A stretch of 64,000 nt of DNA, from assembly GCA_032622095.1 (NCBI GenBank), contig CP136063.1, forward strand, positions 212,369,982 through 212,433,981, given 5' to 3'. The DNA is from Siphonodentalium dalli (taxonomy: Eukaryota; Mollusca; Scaphopoda; Gadilida; Siphonodentaliidae). This document shows positions 47,461 through 58,510 of this stretch, piece after piece (the stretch's first letter is position 1; each line of letters opens with the position of its first letter). A model generated the notes under the pieces. That model was not told the origin of the DNA and did no database searches. It saw nothing but the letters and a program-made list of their open reading frames with translations. Both the position numbers and the translations under genes were made by a program.

Positions 47461-47607
47461 ATTATTCTTTGTAGCGCGATCTACGTGGTATTTTATGTGC
47501 TGACCATCGTGAAACCCGAAAAAGACCCCGTGTGACATGACTTTTAACTATGCACACCGCCTGGTCCTATCGAACTGATGCATGGTTATATAGTCTAAGT
47601 CTGCTCC

Positions 47608-47753
47608 TACGTAAACCAGATAGGATATATGGATAGCGAGATGCAGGTTTACGCCCAAGTCCATTAATATAAGAGGGTTTATAGGAATGGTATCCAGATG
47701 ATCTTGGACGTAAACCGGCATCTCGCTATCCAAATATCCTAGCTGGTTTACGT
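47608..47753. repeat. Inverted repeat, arms about 46 bp
   Basis: TACGTAAACCAGATAGGATA...GGATAGCGAGATGC...GGTTTACG pairs with CGTAAACCGGCATCTCGC...GGTTTACGT. The loop is about 54 bp. Confidence 0.75.
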
Positions 47754-47759
47754 GCTATA

Positions 47760-48305
47760 GTACGAGCATACTTGGAATAATGCATGGTATACGTGGGTGT
47801 GTTGCCATAGAAGGAATTGGAGTCGGGTTGGGTAGCCTGTGCCTGTGTGGTATGACATTGACCTTGAAATGAGTGAATGTTACCTCATAATCTCGAGAAC
47901 GACTGGTCGTATGTGACAATTTGGTACCTATACACGCGTGTACAATTTGGCACGTGGAATGTTTTAAACTGGCACATATATTTTCTCAGGTCTGCCTGTC
48001 TGTATTCCATAGACTCGGAATCTGCTGGGGCGATTGGCTGGATACAGGTACTGAGATAGTTCAAATTTTGTTTGTGGGGGACATCTGGTCATGGGTAAAC
48101 AAAAATACCGGGCACCATTTTTGCCATGAATTTATTATATTTTGATCGAATAATTTCGATCGCATCAGATATCATGTAGGCCCTACGATGTAACCTTAAC
48201 CATGAAATCGGTAGCAATGGCCTGAAACTGAAAGTTGCGATCGGGTTTTTAAACTGGTATGTCGCCATGCACGTTGACATAATTTGATCGGACCAGGTTT
48301 GCTTA
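47760..48305 (+). repeat. Diverged unit of the 'CTCGAGAACGACTGGTC' minisatellite type
   Basis: Contains GACATTGACCTTGAAATGAG, CTCGAGAACGACTGGTCGTA and CTGCCTGTCTGTATTCCATA, all variants of boxes in the next array. Probably an older Helitron-like fragment. ORFs at 47877-48145 are repeat frames. Confidence 0.45.
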
Positions 48306-49179
48306 TCTATATATACATTTGGGGATATCTGTTTGTCTGTACGCTTATAGACTCGAAAACGACTGAACGGATAGAGCTGAAATTTCGTATGTGGGATAAA
48401 TCAACCAATCGGGTGTCATAAGTTATATGACGTGTTCGTGCGACATTGACCTTGCAACTGGTGAAATTGACCTATTATCTCGGAAACTACTGAACGGATC
48501 GAGCTCCAATTTGGTCCCGTTGTTGCGTATTGCGCTCTGAGTACGGGTGCAAAGTTTCGCACAGATTGGTCAATCCGTTTCCGAGATGCCCTTGAACCGG
48601 GTATCGCGTTACCTTGAACGGGTATCTCGAAAACTACTGGTCCTATCGTGATGAAATTTTGAATGTTATGTTATTTTTCGACGGGACAACGTTCGCGAGG
48701 CCGCGTTGTCCACCCGATATGACTTTGACCTTCAAATGGGTACCACGTGACATTGAACGGGTATCTTGAAAACTACCGGTCCTATCGTGATGACAATTTG
48801 AATGTGATGTTACTTTTCGACGGGTATACTGTTTGTGCGGCCGCGTTGTCCACCCGATATGACATTGAGCTTGAAACGGGTACCGCGTGACATTGAACGG
48901 ATATCTCGAAAACTACTGGTCATATCGTGATTAAATGTTGAATGTATTTTTCGACGGGTATAATACATTGTCCACCGATTATGACCTTGGAGCGGGTACC
49001 GCGTAACCTTGACCTTGAAACGGGTACAGCTTGACCTTGAACGGGTATCTCGAAAACTACTGGTCCTATCGTGATGAAATTTTGAATGTAAGGTTATTTT
49101 CGGATGACGATAACACCTTTCAACTTAAGCTACGTTTTCCACACAAAAAAAACCCGGACATCGCCGGGTACCCAGCAAG
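48306..49179 (+). mobile_element. Helitron-like element with about 100-180-bp tandem core
   Basis: The left end TCTATATATACATTTGGGG after A matches the 5' ends of elements A and B. The core has units with TCGAAAACTACTGGTCCTAT, CGTGATGAAATTTTGAATGT and GACCTTGAAACGGGTACC. Near the right end, CCCGGACATCGCCGGG forms a stem, then TACCCAG and CAAG|T where Helitrons have CTRR|T. The terminus has therefore mutated, or the border is slightly off. Confidence 0.5.
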
Positions 49180-49960
49180 TCTATTGTATACTTTGGAACG
49201 TATCTCCGTATGTGGGTATGTATAGACTCGAAAACTACTCGACCGATTCGATTCAAATTTGCATTTGTAGGTATATTATTATTCGGGACACAACATGGAC
49301 TGGTCAAATTTCACGTGCGACCACCGTGCTCTTGACCTTGAACTCGCTCATATATGCTCTGATATGCATGTTTATTAAAAATTGAGGCTCAAATCTGGTA
49401 TGTAGGGCTATATTATAACTTGATCTGGGGAACAATATTAACGGGTTCAAGCTCACGTGCGACCCCCGTGTCCTTGATATTGACCTTCACATCGCTCATA
49501 TGCGCTCATTTAGGCATGTTTCTGGAGACTCGAAAACTACTTGATCGATCCGACTCAAATCTGGTATGCTGGTCTAATTTTATCTGGGGAACAACATGGG
49601 TGAGTCAAATTTCACGTGCGACCCACCCGTGTCATTGACCTTGACTTTCATGTGCGCTCATATAGGGCCTAGGCATGTTGCTGGAGACTAGAAAACTACT
49701 CGACCGATCCGACTCAAATCTGGTATGTGGGCATATTTTGATCTGGGAAACAACATGGGCGGGTCAAATTTCACGTGCGATTTCGTGTCCTTGACCTTCA
49801 CATATATCATATGCGCTCATATAGGCATGTTTCTGGAGACTCGAAAACTACTTGCCCGATCCGACTCAAATTTGGTGTGGGTATATTTTGAACTGGGGAA
49901 TAATATGAGCGGATCCAATTTCACATGCGGTTCGGGTTTGCATATTATGTATTAATGGGT
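49180..49960 (+). repeat. Tandem array, unit about 150-160 bp, about five units
   Basis: Boxes GACTCGAAAACTACT and CCGATCCGACTCAAAT recur at about 49225, 49386 (lacking its head), 49527, 49686 and 49838, each followed by GTCAAATTTCACGTGCGA and CTTGACCTT-type text. Frames at 49420-49955 are repeat translations. Confidence 0.8.
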
Positions 49961-50295
49961 CTATACAACTATGTTCATATATATGGCTATACCGACTGCA
50001 AGAGCCATTCATTATAGGCTAACATGTCTGTAATGGAGCTATTGTGTACAAGGGGGGGGGTGCAAAATGTGCATCTGGTCTGATTCAACGGGGGTGGTAC
50101 AGTTGGAATTTCCAAGGTTGACATTCCCCCAAAACACAAAACAAACCCTCTCTAGTCACTTATACATGTACCTGTCTGGACATATCTGCGCGTGATATCA
50201 TTTTGGCATAATACTGCCAGCATGCGGTTCCTGCTACATGGAATGTATTAGTGAAACATTGGAATACATGTAATTATATATGCATTATTTTGCAG
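49961..50295. other. 3' end of the intron, no other feature
   Basis: Contains a short poly-G run at about 50051-50059. It ends in the acceptor ATTATTTTGCAG used by exon 2; a polypyrimidine tract is weak but present. Confidence 0.4.
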
Positions 50296-50622
50296 GTCGA
50301 GTTAAACGAGGTATGCACCATCTCGAACTCCCATCGCATAAGGTCAACAAAGAATCAAAGATCACCAAATGGGCGTCCGTTGCTCATGTACCAATTACCT
50401 GAACTATATGCTACAACTGATTATTTGCTGCCTGTGGACCAAACCAGAATTGTGTTCTCTGGAGAGGAAGTTACCTACAAATCCGAATATCCTTGTGATG
50501 ACGACGTGTTTGAGTTATGCTGCATTATGATGCAAGACAATGCATGGGAACCCCCGGCTATTGCAGACGAGGCTATTGCATTGTATAACTCACTGAGGAT
50601 CAAGTTCATTGATATGTTGTGA
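50296..50622 (+). CDS. DDE integrase-core protein, exon 2
   Basis: 108 codons plus stop, starting VELNEVCTISNSHRI right after the acceptor and in frame with exon 1. It continues with a conserved-looking block, GRPLLMYQLPELYATTDYLL, then an acidic stretch, and ends FIDML. In family members known to me, the integrase core is followed by a C-terminal domain with a 'PSGRP--LY-LPELY' block, which fits. Upstream of 50296 the frame is open but unlike the family. A possible AATAAA lies at 50896. Total product about 398 codons. Codon use shows no decay apart from the single TGA in exon 1. Confidence 0.75.
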   Translation, partial: VELNEVCTISNSHRIRSTKNQRSPNGRPLLMYQLPELYATTDYLLPVDQTRIVFSGEEVTYKSEYPCDDDVFELCCIMMQDNAWEPPAIADEAIALYNSLRIKFIDML

Positions 50623-50648
50623 ACATTACCAATTAATGTTCGATTGTT

Positions 50649-51112
50649 CACTGGGGGTAGGCTGCTCCGTGGGAAGCGGTTCGCTTGTGATAAAAGCTCC
50701 AGTGCGCATGAGCGAAGCTCCAATGCACATCCGGTCAGAAGAAGTTATTTTATTTACAACATTCAAAGAACACAGATTGAAGGTAAGGAATAGAAACGAA
50801 TTTCCACTGCTGCTCCCTTCTACGATAACATTTATAACAAAATCAGGGACGTTTTGTCACATCAGCTGCTTCTGCATGGTATGGAAATGTGTTCGAATAA
50901 ATGCGATATGTAAATCACAGTTGAAGCATGTTGGTCATTTGTGATCGACGTTCCATAGAATAATGCTGTTTATAGAGATAATACGTACCATTTTGAATAC
51001 TTCAGTTTCCTTTTTCACAAAATAATCACAGACGCACCGTCGCATTGTAAACTGCGCACTGGGGCTTTTATCACAAGCGAACCGCTTCCCACAGAGCAGC
51101 TTACCCCCAGTG
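50649..51112. repeat. Inverted duplication of a short cysteine-containing coding-like segment
   Basis: CACTGGGGGTAGGCTGCTC...GGAAGCGGTTCGCTTGTG...AGCTCCAGTGCGC (50649-50707) recurs inverted, with a few changes, at 51055-51112. The right copy lies in a 91-aa minus frame (51210-50935) with six cysteines and CGKRFACDKSPSAQFTMRRC. The left copy matches only partly (RGKRFACDKSSSA). The family is not recognised; it may be an ordinary foldback element. Confidence 0.5.
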
Positions 51113-51301
51113 TTGTTGCAATACTTTGGCTGCATTGCTCCATTATAAGTTGAGACATAGCATAATTTCCTTTTTTTCTTACCACGCACGCCATTGGGTT
51201 TTCCTCTCATATAAAGTCGGGGAGCGTAAACTTCTTATCTCGTTGTTACTGCGCCACGGACGCCACAGTACATCAAACCAAAAGTATCTTGAGAAGGTGA
51301 A

Positions 51302-51748
51302 TTAAAGGCCCACTTAATTTTCGAACCCCCAGATCACATTATATAAAACATATATCATATTATATATCATTTGAAAGAGGAAGCTCCGAAACATTGTATA
51401 ATCAACTTATGTGGTGAAATAAACTATGATCTCATTAGTTTCTGCTATGCTCAAAAACTCAAAAAACGCATCTATGTGTATTATTTTCAGTGAAAGAGGA
51501 ATAACTCTATTGAATTATTAGAAGAGTTCCCCCTTTTGCAACATAATTCAACAGAGTTATTCCTCTTTCATTGAAAATAATACACATAGATGCGTTTTTT
51601 AGCATAGCAGAAACTAATGAGTTCATAGTTTATTTCACCAGAAGGTTGATAATACAATGTTTTGGAGCGTCCACTTTCAAATGATATATAATATGGTATA
51701 TATCTTATATATGTCATCTGGGGTTTCGAAAATTAAGTGGGCCTTTAA
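51302..51748. mobile_element. TTAA-flanked full-length palindromic MITE
   Basis: 447 bp with TTAA at 51302-51305 and 51745-51748. Ends AGGCCCACTTAATTTTCGAA / TTCGAAAATTAAGTGGGCCT are perfect inverted repeats. Arms of about 215 bp pair along almost the whole length (CATCTATGTGTATTATTTTC, AGAGGAATAACTCT). No coding capacity. Confidence 0.87.
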
Positions 51749-51874
51749 CAACTCATGTAAACAGGTTTTGAAAAGTGTTATATATACTTAGGTCCTGGCG
51801 ACATAATCAGATCCTTATGATAACTCAGTTTATTTCCACTTATATACCGATAACGTATAGTGTCACACAATTTG
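51749..51874. other. Unassigned spacer
   Basis: Nothing recognised. Confidence 0.3.
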
Positions 51875-51945
51875 TTTTAAAAGAAAAACTAGAATTTGTT
51901 CGCACACTATAAGTGTGCGAACAAATTCTAGTTTTTCTTTTAAAA
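51875..51945. repeat. Perfect palindrome, 34-bp arms, 3-base loop
   Basis: TTTTAAAAGAAAAACTAG...TTCGCACACT, loop ATA, then the exact complement. No mismatch in 34 pairs. Confidence 0.93.
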
Positions 51946-53073
51946 TTTCTTCGATACGTTGTACGATAACAATCACTTTTCAAGGTAAGTTAAGGTGGGA
52001 TATCTCTCCCGGTTGAGGGGTTGCCATGCCGATGAGAGTGTGTTATAGGACTGGAGGCTCATTTTTGACGAAAACTGCGCGCACAGACTAACGTAATTTA
52101 TACAATATTACAACTGCAGGTCTAGGTTTGGAGTATCAGAAACCAATAGCACTTTCCGAATAAATGTAGGCTAAGTGACAGAAACAATGCGTTGGGAAAT
52201 TGCTTTGACATTCGTGACAAACAACGCAAAACTACATTTACCCCAAAAAATAACTTGGTGAGTGACGTGTGATAACATGTCCCGACTACAATTCCATTTG
52301 AAATCATTTCACAATTGCTATAATAAAGTAAATAAACGAGTTTATTCAGTGGAAGACATCATGTTTTTCCTGTATACCACGTCAGTTGTCAATTGAAGCG
52401 GGTAATTTAATGTGAACGAAGGCGCTTACCACACTGTCTACATATGTTTAGATATATATACGAACTCAATTCATGAAGTTAACGCAACCAACCGATGTTA
52501 GTCCTAATAATCAGGAATATACGTAATTTGACACGAAAGTTAGATCCTTATATATCATTTTGACCATAAGATATCACTCATTTCAATATATATATATATA
52601 TGTATTCATTTGTTGGGTAAAATCGAGTATTTAAAAATAATATTGGGCTTTGAAACCACTATACCACCATCTTAGTAGACCCAAAACCCACTATTACCCG
52701 AAAACGCCGGAAAGAACAACTCAATCAGGTTGATAGAATGATGATATAGGATATTTTTCTAACGTCAAACCATTTATATGGTGACGGTTACCCACATGTG
52801 TGTCAACACTCTAATTTCAGAGCCATACTAAATATTAAGCAGTAGGCCCTACTATATATATATATTATACGTCTAAGGTGATACACAATCAACCAATTTC
52901 GTTGTCCAAATCTGATACAGGAAGGTATGCTCTATCACGGTATAACTGCATTTAGACCTGTTTAGACAGTCATATTTCTTTTAAGGTCATACATACTTAA
53001 ATCATGACTGTGACGTCATTCCAGTGTAGTCTTGGTCCGGTAAATGGCATAATGGATCCAGATAGCTCACTAA
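51946..53073. other. No recognisable gene
   Basis: A TATATATATATA run near 52590 and another near 52855. No coding similarity. Confidence 0.35.
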
Positions 53074-53232
53074 CTTGAGCGATACCGTCCATTATTAAAA
53101 TAATAGACATTATATGTGTTCATTATTTTAATAATGGACGGTCCATTGTTCTGATAGTGGACGGAACATATTAAAATACGTGAATATTACATATATTGCC
53201 TATCATTTTAATGATGGACGGTATCGCTCAAG
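53074..53232. mobile_element. MITE with CTTGAGCGATACCGTCC ends and nested repeats
   Basis: CTTGAGCGATACCGTCCATT pairs with AATGATGGACGGTATCGCTC...AAG. An inner pair of ATTATTTTAATAATGGACGG with the left arm makes a second hairpin, so three copies of the GGACGG box are present. 159 bp. Confidence 0.75.
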
Positions 53233-53492
53233 GTAAACTCTCGTGAAGGGAACATTCAAAGCACGATGTCTTCCAATGATGATAATATTTTCATTACACA
53301 ATCCACGTTTTTGGACCCTCAGAGCAATGACGGAATTTTGAGCGATGCGCTAGACCTCGCAAGTCGACACTAACAAGCGTATCCTGGCGCATCGCTCAAA
53401 ATTCCGTCATTGCTCTGAGGGTCCAAGAACGTGGATTGTGTAATGAAAATAGTATCATCGTCGGAAGACATCTTGCCTTCACGGAAGTTTAC
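53233..53492. repeat. Foldback element with about 115-bp arms
   Basis: GTAAACTCTCGTGAAGG and CCTTCACGGAAGTTTAC end the structure. Arms include ACACAATCCACGTTTTTGGA, CTCAGAGCAATGACGGAATT and TTGAGCGATGCGC with complements. Loop about 30 bp. It abuts the previous element directly. Confidence 0.85.
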
Positions 53493-53499
53493 AATGAAA

Positions 53500-53830
53500 T
53501 GAAATGCCAATAAGTTGACAATGGGGGCGGAATCACATGATCGCGGGTGACGTGACTCAGCATGTCAAAGTCTAATAAGTTGACAATGGGGCGGAGTCAG
53601 ATGATGTTTTGGACGATTCAACTGATCCGGATAACAATTGGCCCACGAGGCAACTCACGGCTGAGTACTGCGCTCTCCTAATCATGGGTCACGTGACTCA
53701 GTGTTGACAATTTGATGTTGTCATGATTTAAGTCGGAAAATAGCCTCAAACTGTACATTATTCCCGAGAATGGATTGATCTCGCCGCGCAATCCATTCTC
53801 GGGAATAGGGTAGTTTGGGGCCATTCTCCT
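53500..53830. repeat. Short duplications and a small palindrome
   Basis: AATAAGTTGACAATGGGG with following GCGGANTCA occurs at about 53509 and 53572; a GTCACGTGACTCAG relative lies at about 53688. ATTCCCGAGAATGGATTG pairs with CAATCCATTCTCGGGAAT (53760-53808). Confidence 0.65.
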
Positions 53831-54206
53831 ATTCTTCTTTGGCACGGGAACTGATATAAATTGTGTTATTGTCATTCCTCAATTTCTGGGGGGGGGGGGG
53901 TAAATCAATGTAACGGTTGTACCTTGAAAGTTGAAATAAAAACTAGTCAACTACAATCTAAACTTCAGTCGACTATAATGTTAAGTCTATATCATGTCAA
54001 TGTTCCAGACCCCACTATCCAGAACGGAACTCATGTCAGAGCGAAACTGAGGGTAGCTGTCGTACTCTTTTGGCAATTGCAGTACACGTCCGCATGTTCT
54101 GGCAATTGGCCTTTTTTCGAAGTCACTCATTTCTGTAAAAAATATAGATATTGTAGAAGTGCAATCCAGTATGGTATTGAACCCAGTACAGAATCTTAGA
54201 AGTAAT
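53831..54206. other. No recognisable gene; poly-G tract
   Basis: About 12 G residues at 53888-53899. The 112-aa frame at 53861-54199 begins across it and shows no domain. Confidence 0.4.
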
Positions 54207-54295
54207 GGTTAGAGCACAAGAATAGTTCTTTACCAGAATAAATCGAGTCGGAGACGAGATTTGTTTTGGTAAAGAACTATTCGCGTGCTCTGACC
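54207..54295. repeat. Hairpin element at the LINE-block target site
   Basis: GGTTAGAGCAC, AATAGTTCTTTACCA pairs with TGGTAAAGAACTATT, GTGCTCTGACC. Its right arm is partly inside the 45-bp direct repeat, so the block appears to have landed in this palindrome. Confidence 0.65.
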
Positions 54296-54322
54296 GACTT
54301 AGAGCACAATTGACCGCACATA
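54278..54322 (+). repeat. 45-bp direct repeat, left copy (candidate target-site duplication)
   Basis: Begins TATTCGCGTGCTCTGACCG and ends CAATTGACCGCACATA. Identical over all 45 bases to 59029-59073. Confidence 0.9.
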
Positions 54323-54762
54323 CCAAAATATAATTCACCAGCCAATGGAGCAGATTATACGGTCCATGATTTTAGTTCTTTAGGATAGGATAGGATATTT
54401 TATTTCAATACACATACATATTACATAATAATGATAACAATTATAGATAATTCTGTCGTATATTGTGGGGGATGGCATAATCTGGCAAGACTGTCTTCCT
54501 GCCATCCCCAGTATGGTAAATATAGAAAGTAATAACTAATAGTAAGATGGCCTTGGGTGAGCCGTGCACATATTGTGTATATGTAATTTATGAGTTTAGG
54601 GCTTAGTTTAAGAGTGTGTGAAAATGGATACTACCCGAGGGATGTTTAATACCATGTATATGGTTCAAATTCAGACGATCGGGTAGTATGTTTGGCGGAT
54701 GAGGTTACAGGGACTACTGGTTCGTATAGATTGACGTTGAACGTGTTATATGTATTGTATAC

Positions 54763-57700
54763 TTAACGGGGTACGTTCTGGGGGCAGTCTGGGCATCCTC
54801 GATTCTTGCATTTGATATCGTTAGAATATGCGCTTATTATTTTCTCTGTGATGTGTTTTTTGAATACATGCCTACTTTGATTTTTAGTCATAGTGTTATC
54901 TAAGTTGTTCCATGAGGTTGGGAATGCATTAAATGGTAGCTGTTCAGAAAAGGAGGTTCTCGGGGTTTTGAGGAATAATGGGCGCTGTTGTCTAGTATCT
55001 GGTCCGGCAATACGTTTAGTGAACAATTGGGAAAAGGATTCAGGCAGGCGGTTGTAATACCAGTCATGCATGAATAGGGTAGTATGGACTTTGTGAAGGT
55101 CGTATACTTTCAAGATATTCTCTTTTTTAAACAAAGGTTCGGTATGGCTCCTGTATTTGTTATTACACACAATTCGTATTGCTCTGTTTTGTAGTAAAAA
55201 ACTCGTTTTACCTCGGGAACATGGCCCCATATCTGGATTCCATATACCAAGTGACTTTGGATTAGGGCATAATATAACGTTTTAAGGGCGCTGCCTGGGA
55301 AAAAGTTTTTGACTTTGTTTATATGATATATGGCGTGCGCTAATTTGGAGCAGACTGATGATATGTGTTTCTTAAATGATAGATTTTCATCTATGTGAAT
55401 GCCTAAAAATTTCGTTGAGGTTTCGTGCTCACGATTTCCAATACGTTTCAATTCTGTGTTATTTAAGAGAATTTCCATAGTGCTCCATTTGGTGTCGTTA
55501 TTTTCCGGGTGCATGAGCATATAATTGCTCTTTTCTGAGTTTATAGAAAGCTTATTGCAGCAACACCAGGTGTATATATTACGTAGTTCATTGTTCACAT
55601 AGCTTTCAATTTGAGTTCCGTATCCCCGCTAGTCATTAAGGTGGTATCATCTGCGTAAGACAATATATTCATGCTTGTCGCGTTTGGCATATCGTTAGCG
55701 TAGATTAAAAAAATTATGGGGCCGAGTATGGAGCCTTGAGGGACCCCGCACGTTATGTCCATTAGTTTGGATTTATTTCCCTGTAGTTCAACATATTGTC
55801 GTCTGTTGTCTAGATAGCTTTGGAACCAAGATAGGGCAGTACCCCTTATACCGTAATGATATAATTTTGAAATTAATATATCATGATTTATAGTGTCAAA
55901 TGCTTTCGAGAGGTCTAGGAATAGTGCTATTGTTGAATCCCTGGTTGTTTTATCATTGTTATTGGCTATTTGGTCGAGAAGATGTACGATTGGATGAAAA
56001 GTAGAGTGGTTTGGACGGAAGCCATATTGGTGCTTGTACAAAATATCGTGCTCAGTTAAAAAATCTATTAGGCGTTTTTGCATTATTCGTTCTAACAGCT
56101 TGGAAAAAGTAGGTAGGATGCTGATTGGTCTGTAGTTGGAAATTTCGTGTGCATTGTTATTTTTTGGTATTGGAACAACCTTTGCTATTTTCATCTTTTC
56201 TGGGACAATTCCTTGTTCAAATGAGAGGTTAAATATATGTTTCAATGAGCTATGGTTTCAATTGTTTCCTTCGTGAGTTTAGTGGTTATCCCTTTAAAAT
56301 CCATACTAGATTTACCTTTCATTGATAAGCAGGTTAAAATAATTTCTTGGATTGTGGTTGGGGTAACATCAAAGATGTCAAGGTCTTCTATTCTATTCCG
56401 GAGATAATCAGAAAAATCTGCGTTGTGTTCATTCGCAACAAGTTGACTGGTTTTACGCCCAATGCTCGAGAAGTACGCATTAAATTTATCAGCCATAAGG
56501 CTGGGACAAGTGATTTCAGTCCCGTTATCGAAAAGGACATTAGGGTGATTAACAGTGCCCCCTTCCATCTTTAGTGCACCCTTCAATATTGTCCAAGTTT
56601 TCTTCAGATCGTTCTTGTTTTCATCAAGAATTCGTGAGTAATATAATTGTTTGCTCTTTCTGAGAAGTTTATTATATAATTGACGATAATTTAAATATGT
56701 ATTTGTAGCTCGATCGGATGCTGATTTAAGTTTCTTGGTGTATAATTCTTGCTTTACGATACTTGATTTAATCAGACCTCGTGTCATCCAGGGCTCGTGT
56801 TTTATAAATTTCTTGGGTATTTTACGATTCTTGGGTGGAAATGCCAATTCGTAGGCATTCAAATATATTTCAAGGAAATTATCGTATGCACGATCAATTG
56901 AATTACATTGTAGTACAGATTCAAATTTGCATGTTTGTAAAACAGATATGAATTTACTGATATTTTCAGCGCTAAAAGATCTTTGTTTGGTATTTGGGCC
57001 TGTGTCGAGGGTGTGAGATGCGTGTATTTGTTTATGCGGTTCGCTATAGAATATGCCAAAATGGTCAGATACGTCACATGTAATTATGCCTGCGCTATGT
57101 TCATTGCGAATATTGTTTGTGTAAATGTTGTCGATCAGAGTAGCTGAGTGGTCTGTCATTCGAGTTGGCTTGGTTATCGTGGGCACGAATCATCTGGTGA
57201 AAATGTTGTTAATAAATTCATTTGTTTTGGAATGCGTTTTAAAATTAAGTAAGTCTATGTTGAAGTCTCCTGCTATGTAGGACTTGTGGTTTTTGATTTT
57301 TTCTAAAATGCCATCAAATTTTGCCATGAATTTATCGATATCAGCTTTTGGTGCTGTATTCGGCCTGTAAACACAACCGACAATATGGGAGTTATGCTTT
57401 CCTGGGTTTATTTCTATAAATACAGTTTCGATTACATGCGGAATGAATTCAGTAAGATCAGGTCTAATTTTGTATGGAATGTTGTCTTTAACAAATAAGC
57501 ATACACCTCCCCTGCCATCGTCGTCGTCTAACCGACATCTAAATTCCATAGGATGATAACCCGGAATTTGGTGATCGGATGATTGATTAATTTTAAAAGT
57601 TTCTGTTAGGGCAATTATGTCAAATGCATCGGTGGGTTTCAAGTCGCACAGAACGTTACACATCGATTCGAAATTTGCATTTAAGCTTCTACAATTCAAG

Positions 57701-57903
57701 TTAAAAATGGAAAATTTTGTTTTCTTATTCAAGTAGTCATGGGCCTGTGTTGGGGAGAAATACTGACAATCATTATCGGGTAGAATGCTAGGCTCTAAAT
57801 ACGTATCCGCGTTATTTTCTTCTATATTGGCCCATTTTGCGGCGAAATCATAAGCGTCCGAGTCCCTGACCTCATCCAGAGTAACCACATTACTTGATGA
57901 CAT
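54763..57903 (-). pseudogene. LINE ORF2: endonuclease and reverse transcriptase, broken
   Basis: Reading from 57903, an apurinic-type endonuclease shows FNLNCRSLNANF, DIIALTETF, YRPN, IAGDFNIDLL and VSDHFGIF. The reverse transcriptase shows ISNYRPISILPTFSKLLER, YGFRPNHST, LFLDLSKAFDTINHD (A), GVPQGSILGP (B), LSYADDTT (C; YADD at 55646-55657) and KFLGIHIDENLSFKKHI. The C-terminal HTEPLFKKENILKVYDL block is usual for CR1/L2/Jockey-group LINEs. Breaks seen: an in-frame TGA at 57190-57192 and frame changes near 56245, 55600-55620 and 55190-55235. All catalytic motifs are intact, so the decay is modest. No ORF1 recognised. The (TATCC)n tail also favours a CR1-like group. Confidence 0.9.
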
Positions 57904-58440
57904 TGAATTGGATTGTGTGAATTATATATATATCTTTATTGCCTCCAGTATTGAAGATTTAACAAGACATAGTATACATGAATGTAACATAAATACATTT
58001 AGCAATCAAGAAGTAATGAAAAGACAGACAAGAGAACAAACTACCGAGGAAAAGAATACCATTCTAATTGTATGTACACGAACACGAGCTTACATATCAC
58101 ATCAACAGAAAACACACACCCTCTCGACCACACCCGTACGCATATACAATCTAACACATGGCGCAGACACAAACACAACCGTACATACATACGTTATGAT
58201 GCACTGTCACAACAGCACACCATAAGCAGGTGCATACAATTACAAAAGGAACTCTAGTTGGAGTTGGATTCGCTTAGAAGAATCTCTCTCCCCAAAGAGT
58301 CAGCAAACGCAATGCCCTTGCTCGACAATAGCTCCCCTATAAATGTATGCACCCATTAAGTGGAATAGACTATATGTAGGATGATGTTGCGACAGTGCAA
58401 ACGCTAGCGCAAGAAAACATATACACACACGTATACACCC
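57904..58440 (-). other. Leader-like region upstream of the LINE ORF
   Basis: No gag-like ORF1 or zinc knuckle found on the minus strand. The plus-strand frame at 57908-58225 is low-complexity and unsupported. A TATATATATA run sits at 57924-57934. Confidence 0.4.
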
Positions 58441-58468
58441 TCACACACACACACACACACACACACAC
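58441..58468 (+). repeat. CA dinucleotide microsatellite
   Basis: About 13 CA units, within a longer ACAC/ATAC-rich tract (58420-58510). Confidence 0.9.
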
Positions 58469-58510
58469 CATCACACCCTCATATACACATACCTATGCAT
58501 ACATATATAT

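Larger units (their letters stand above)
46855..50295 (+). other. Intron of the integrase-core gene (3441 bp)
   Basis: Donor CAG|GTAAGT at 46854/46855, acceptor TTTTGCAG| at 50295. Both exons meet in phase 0. The unspliced frame would add only eight codons before a stop at 46878. The intron contains a decayed TTAA MITE, an inverted repeat, and about 2 kb of Helitron-like minisatellite DNA. Confidence 0.8.

Noticed and set aside
49031-49955. Overlapping 60-90-aa frames in the integrase intron
   Set aside because: Minisatellite translations with the same phrases repeated in several frames.
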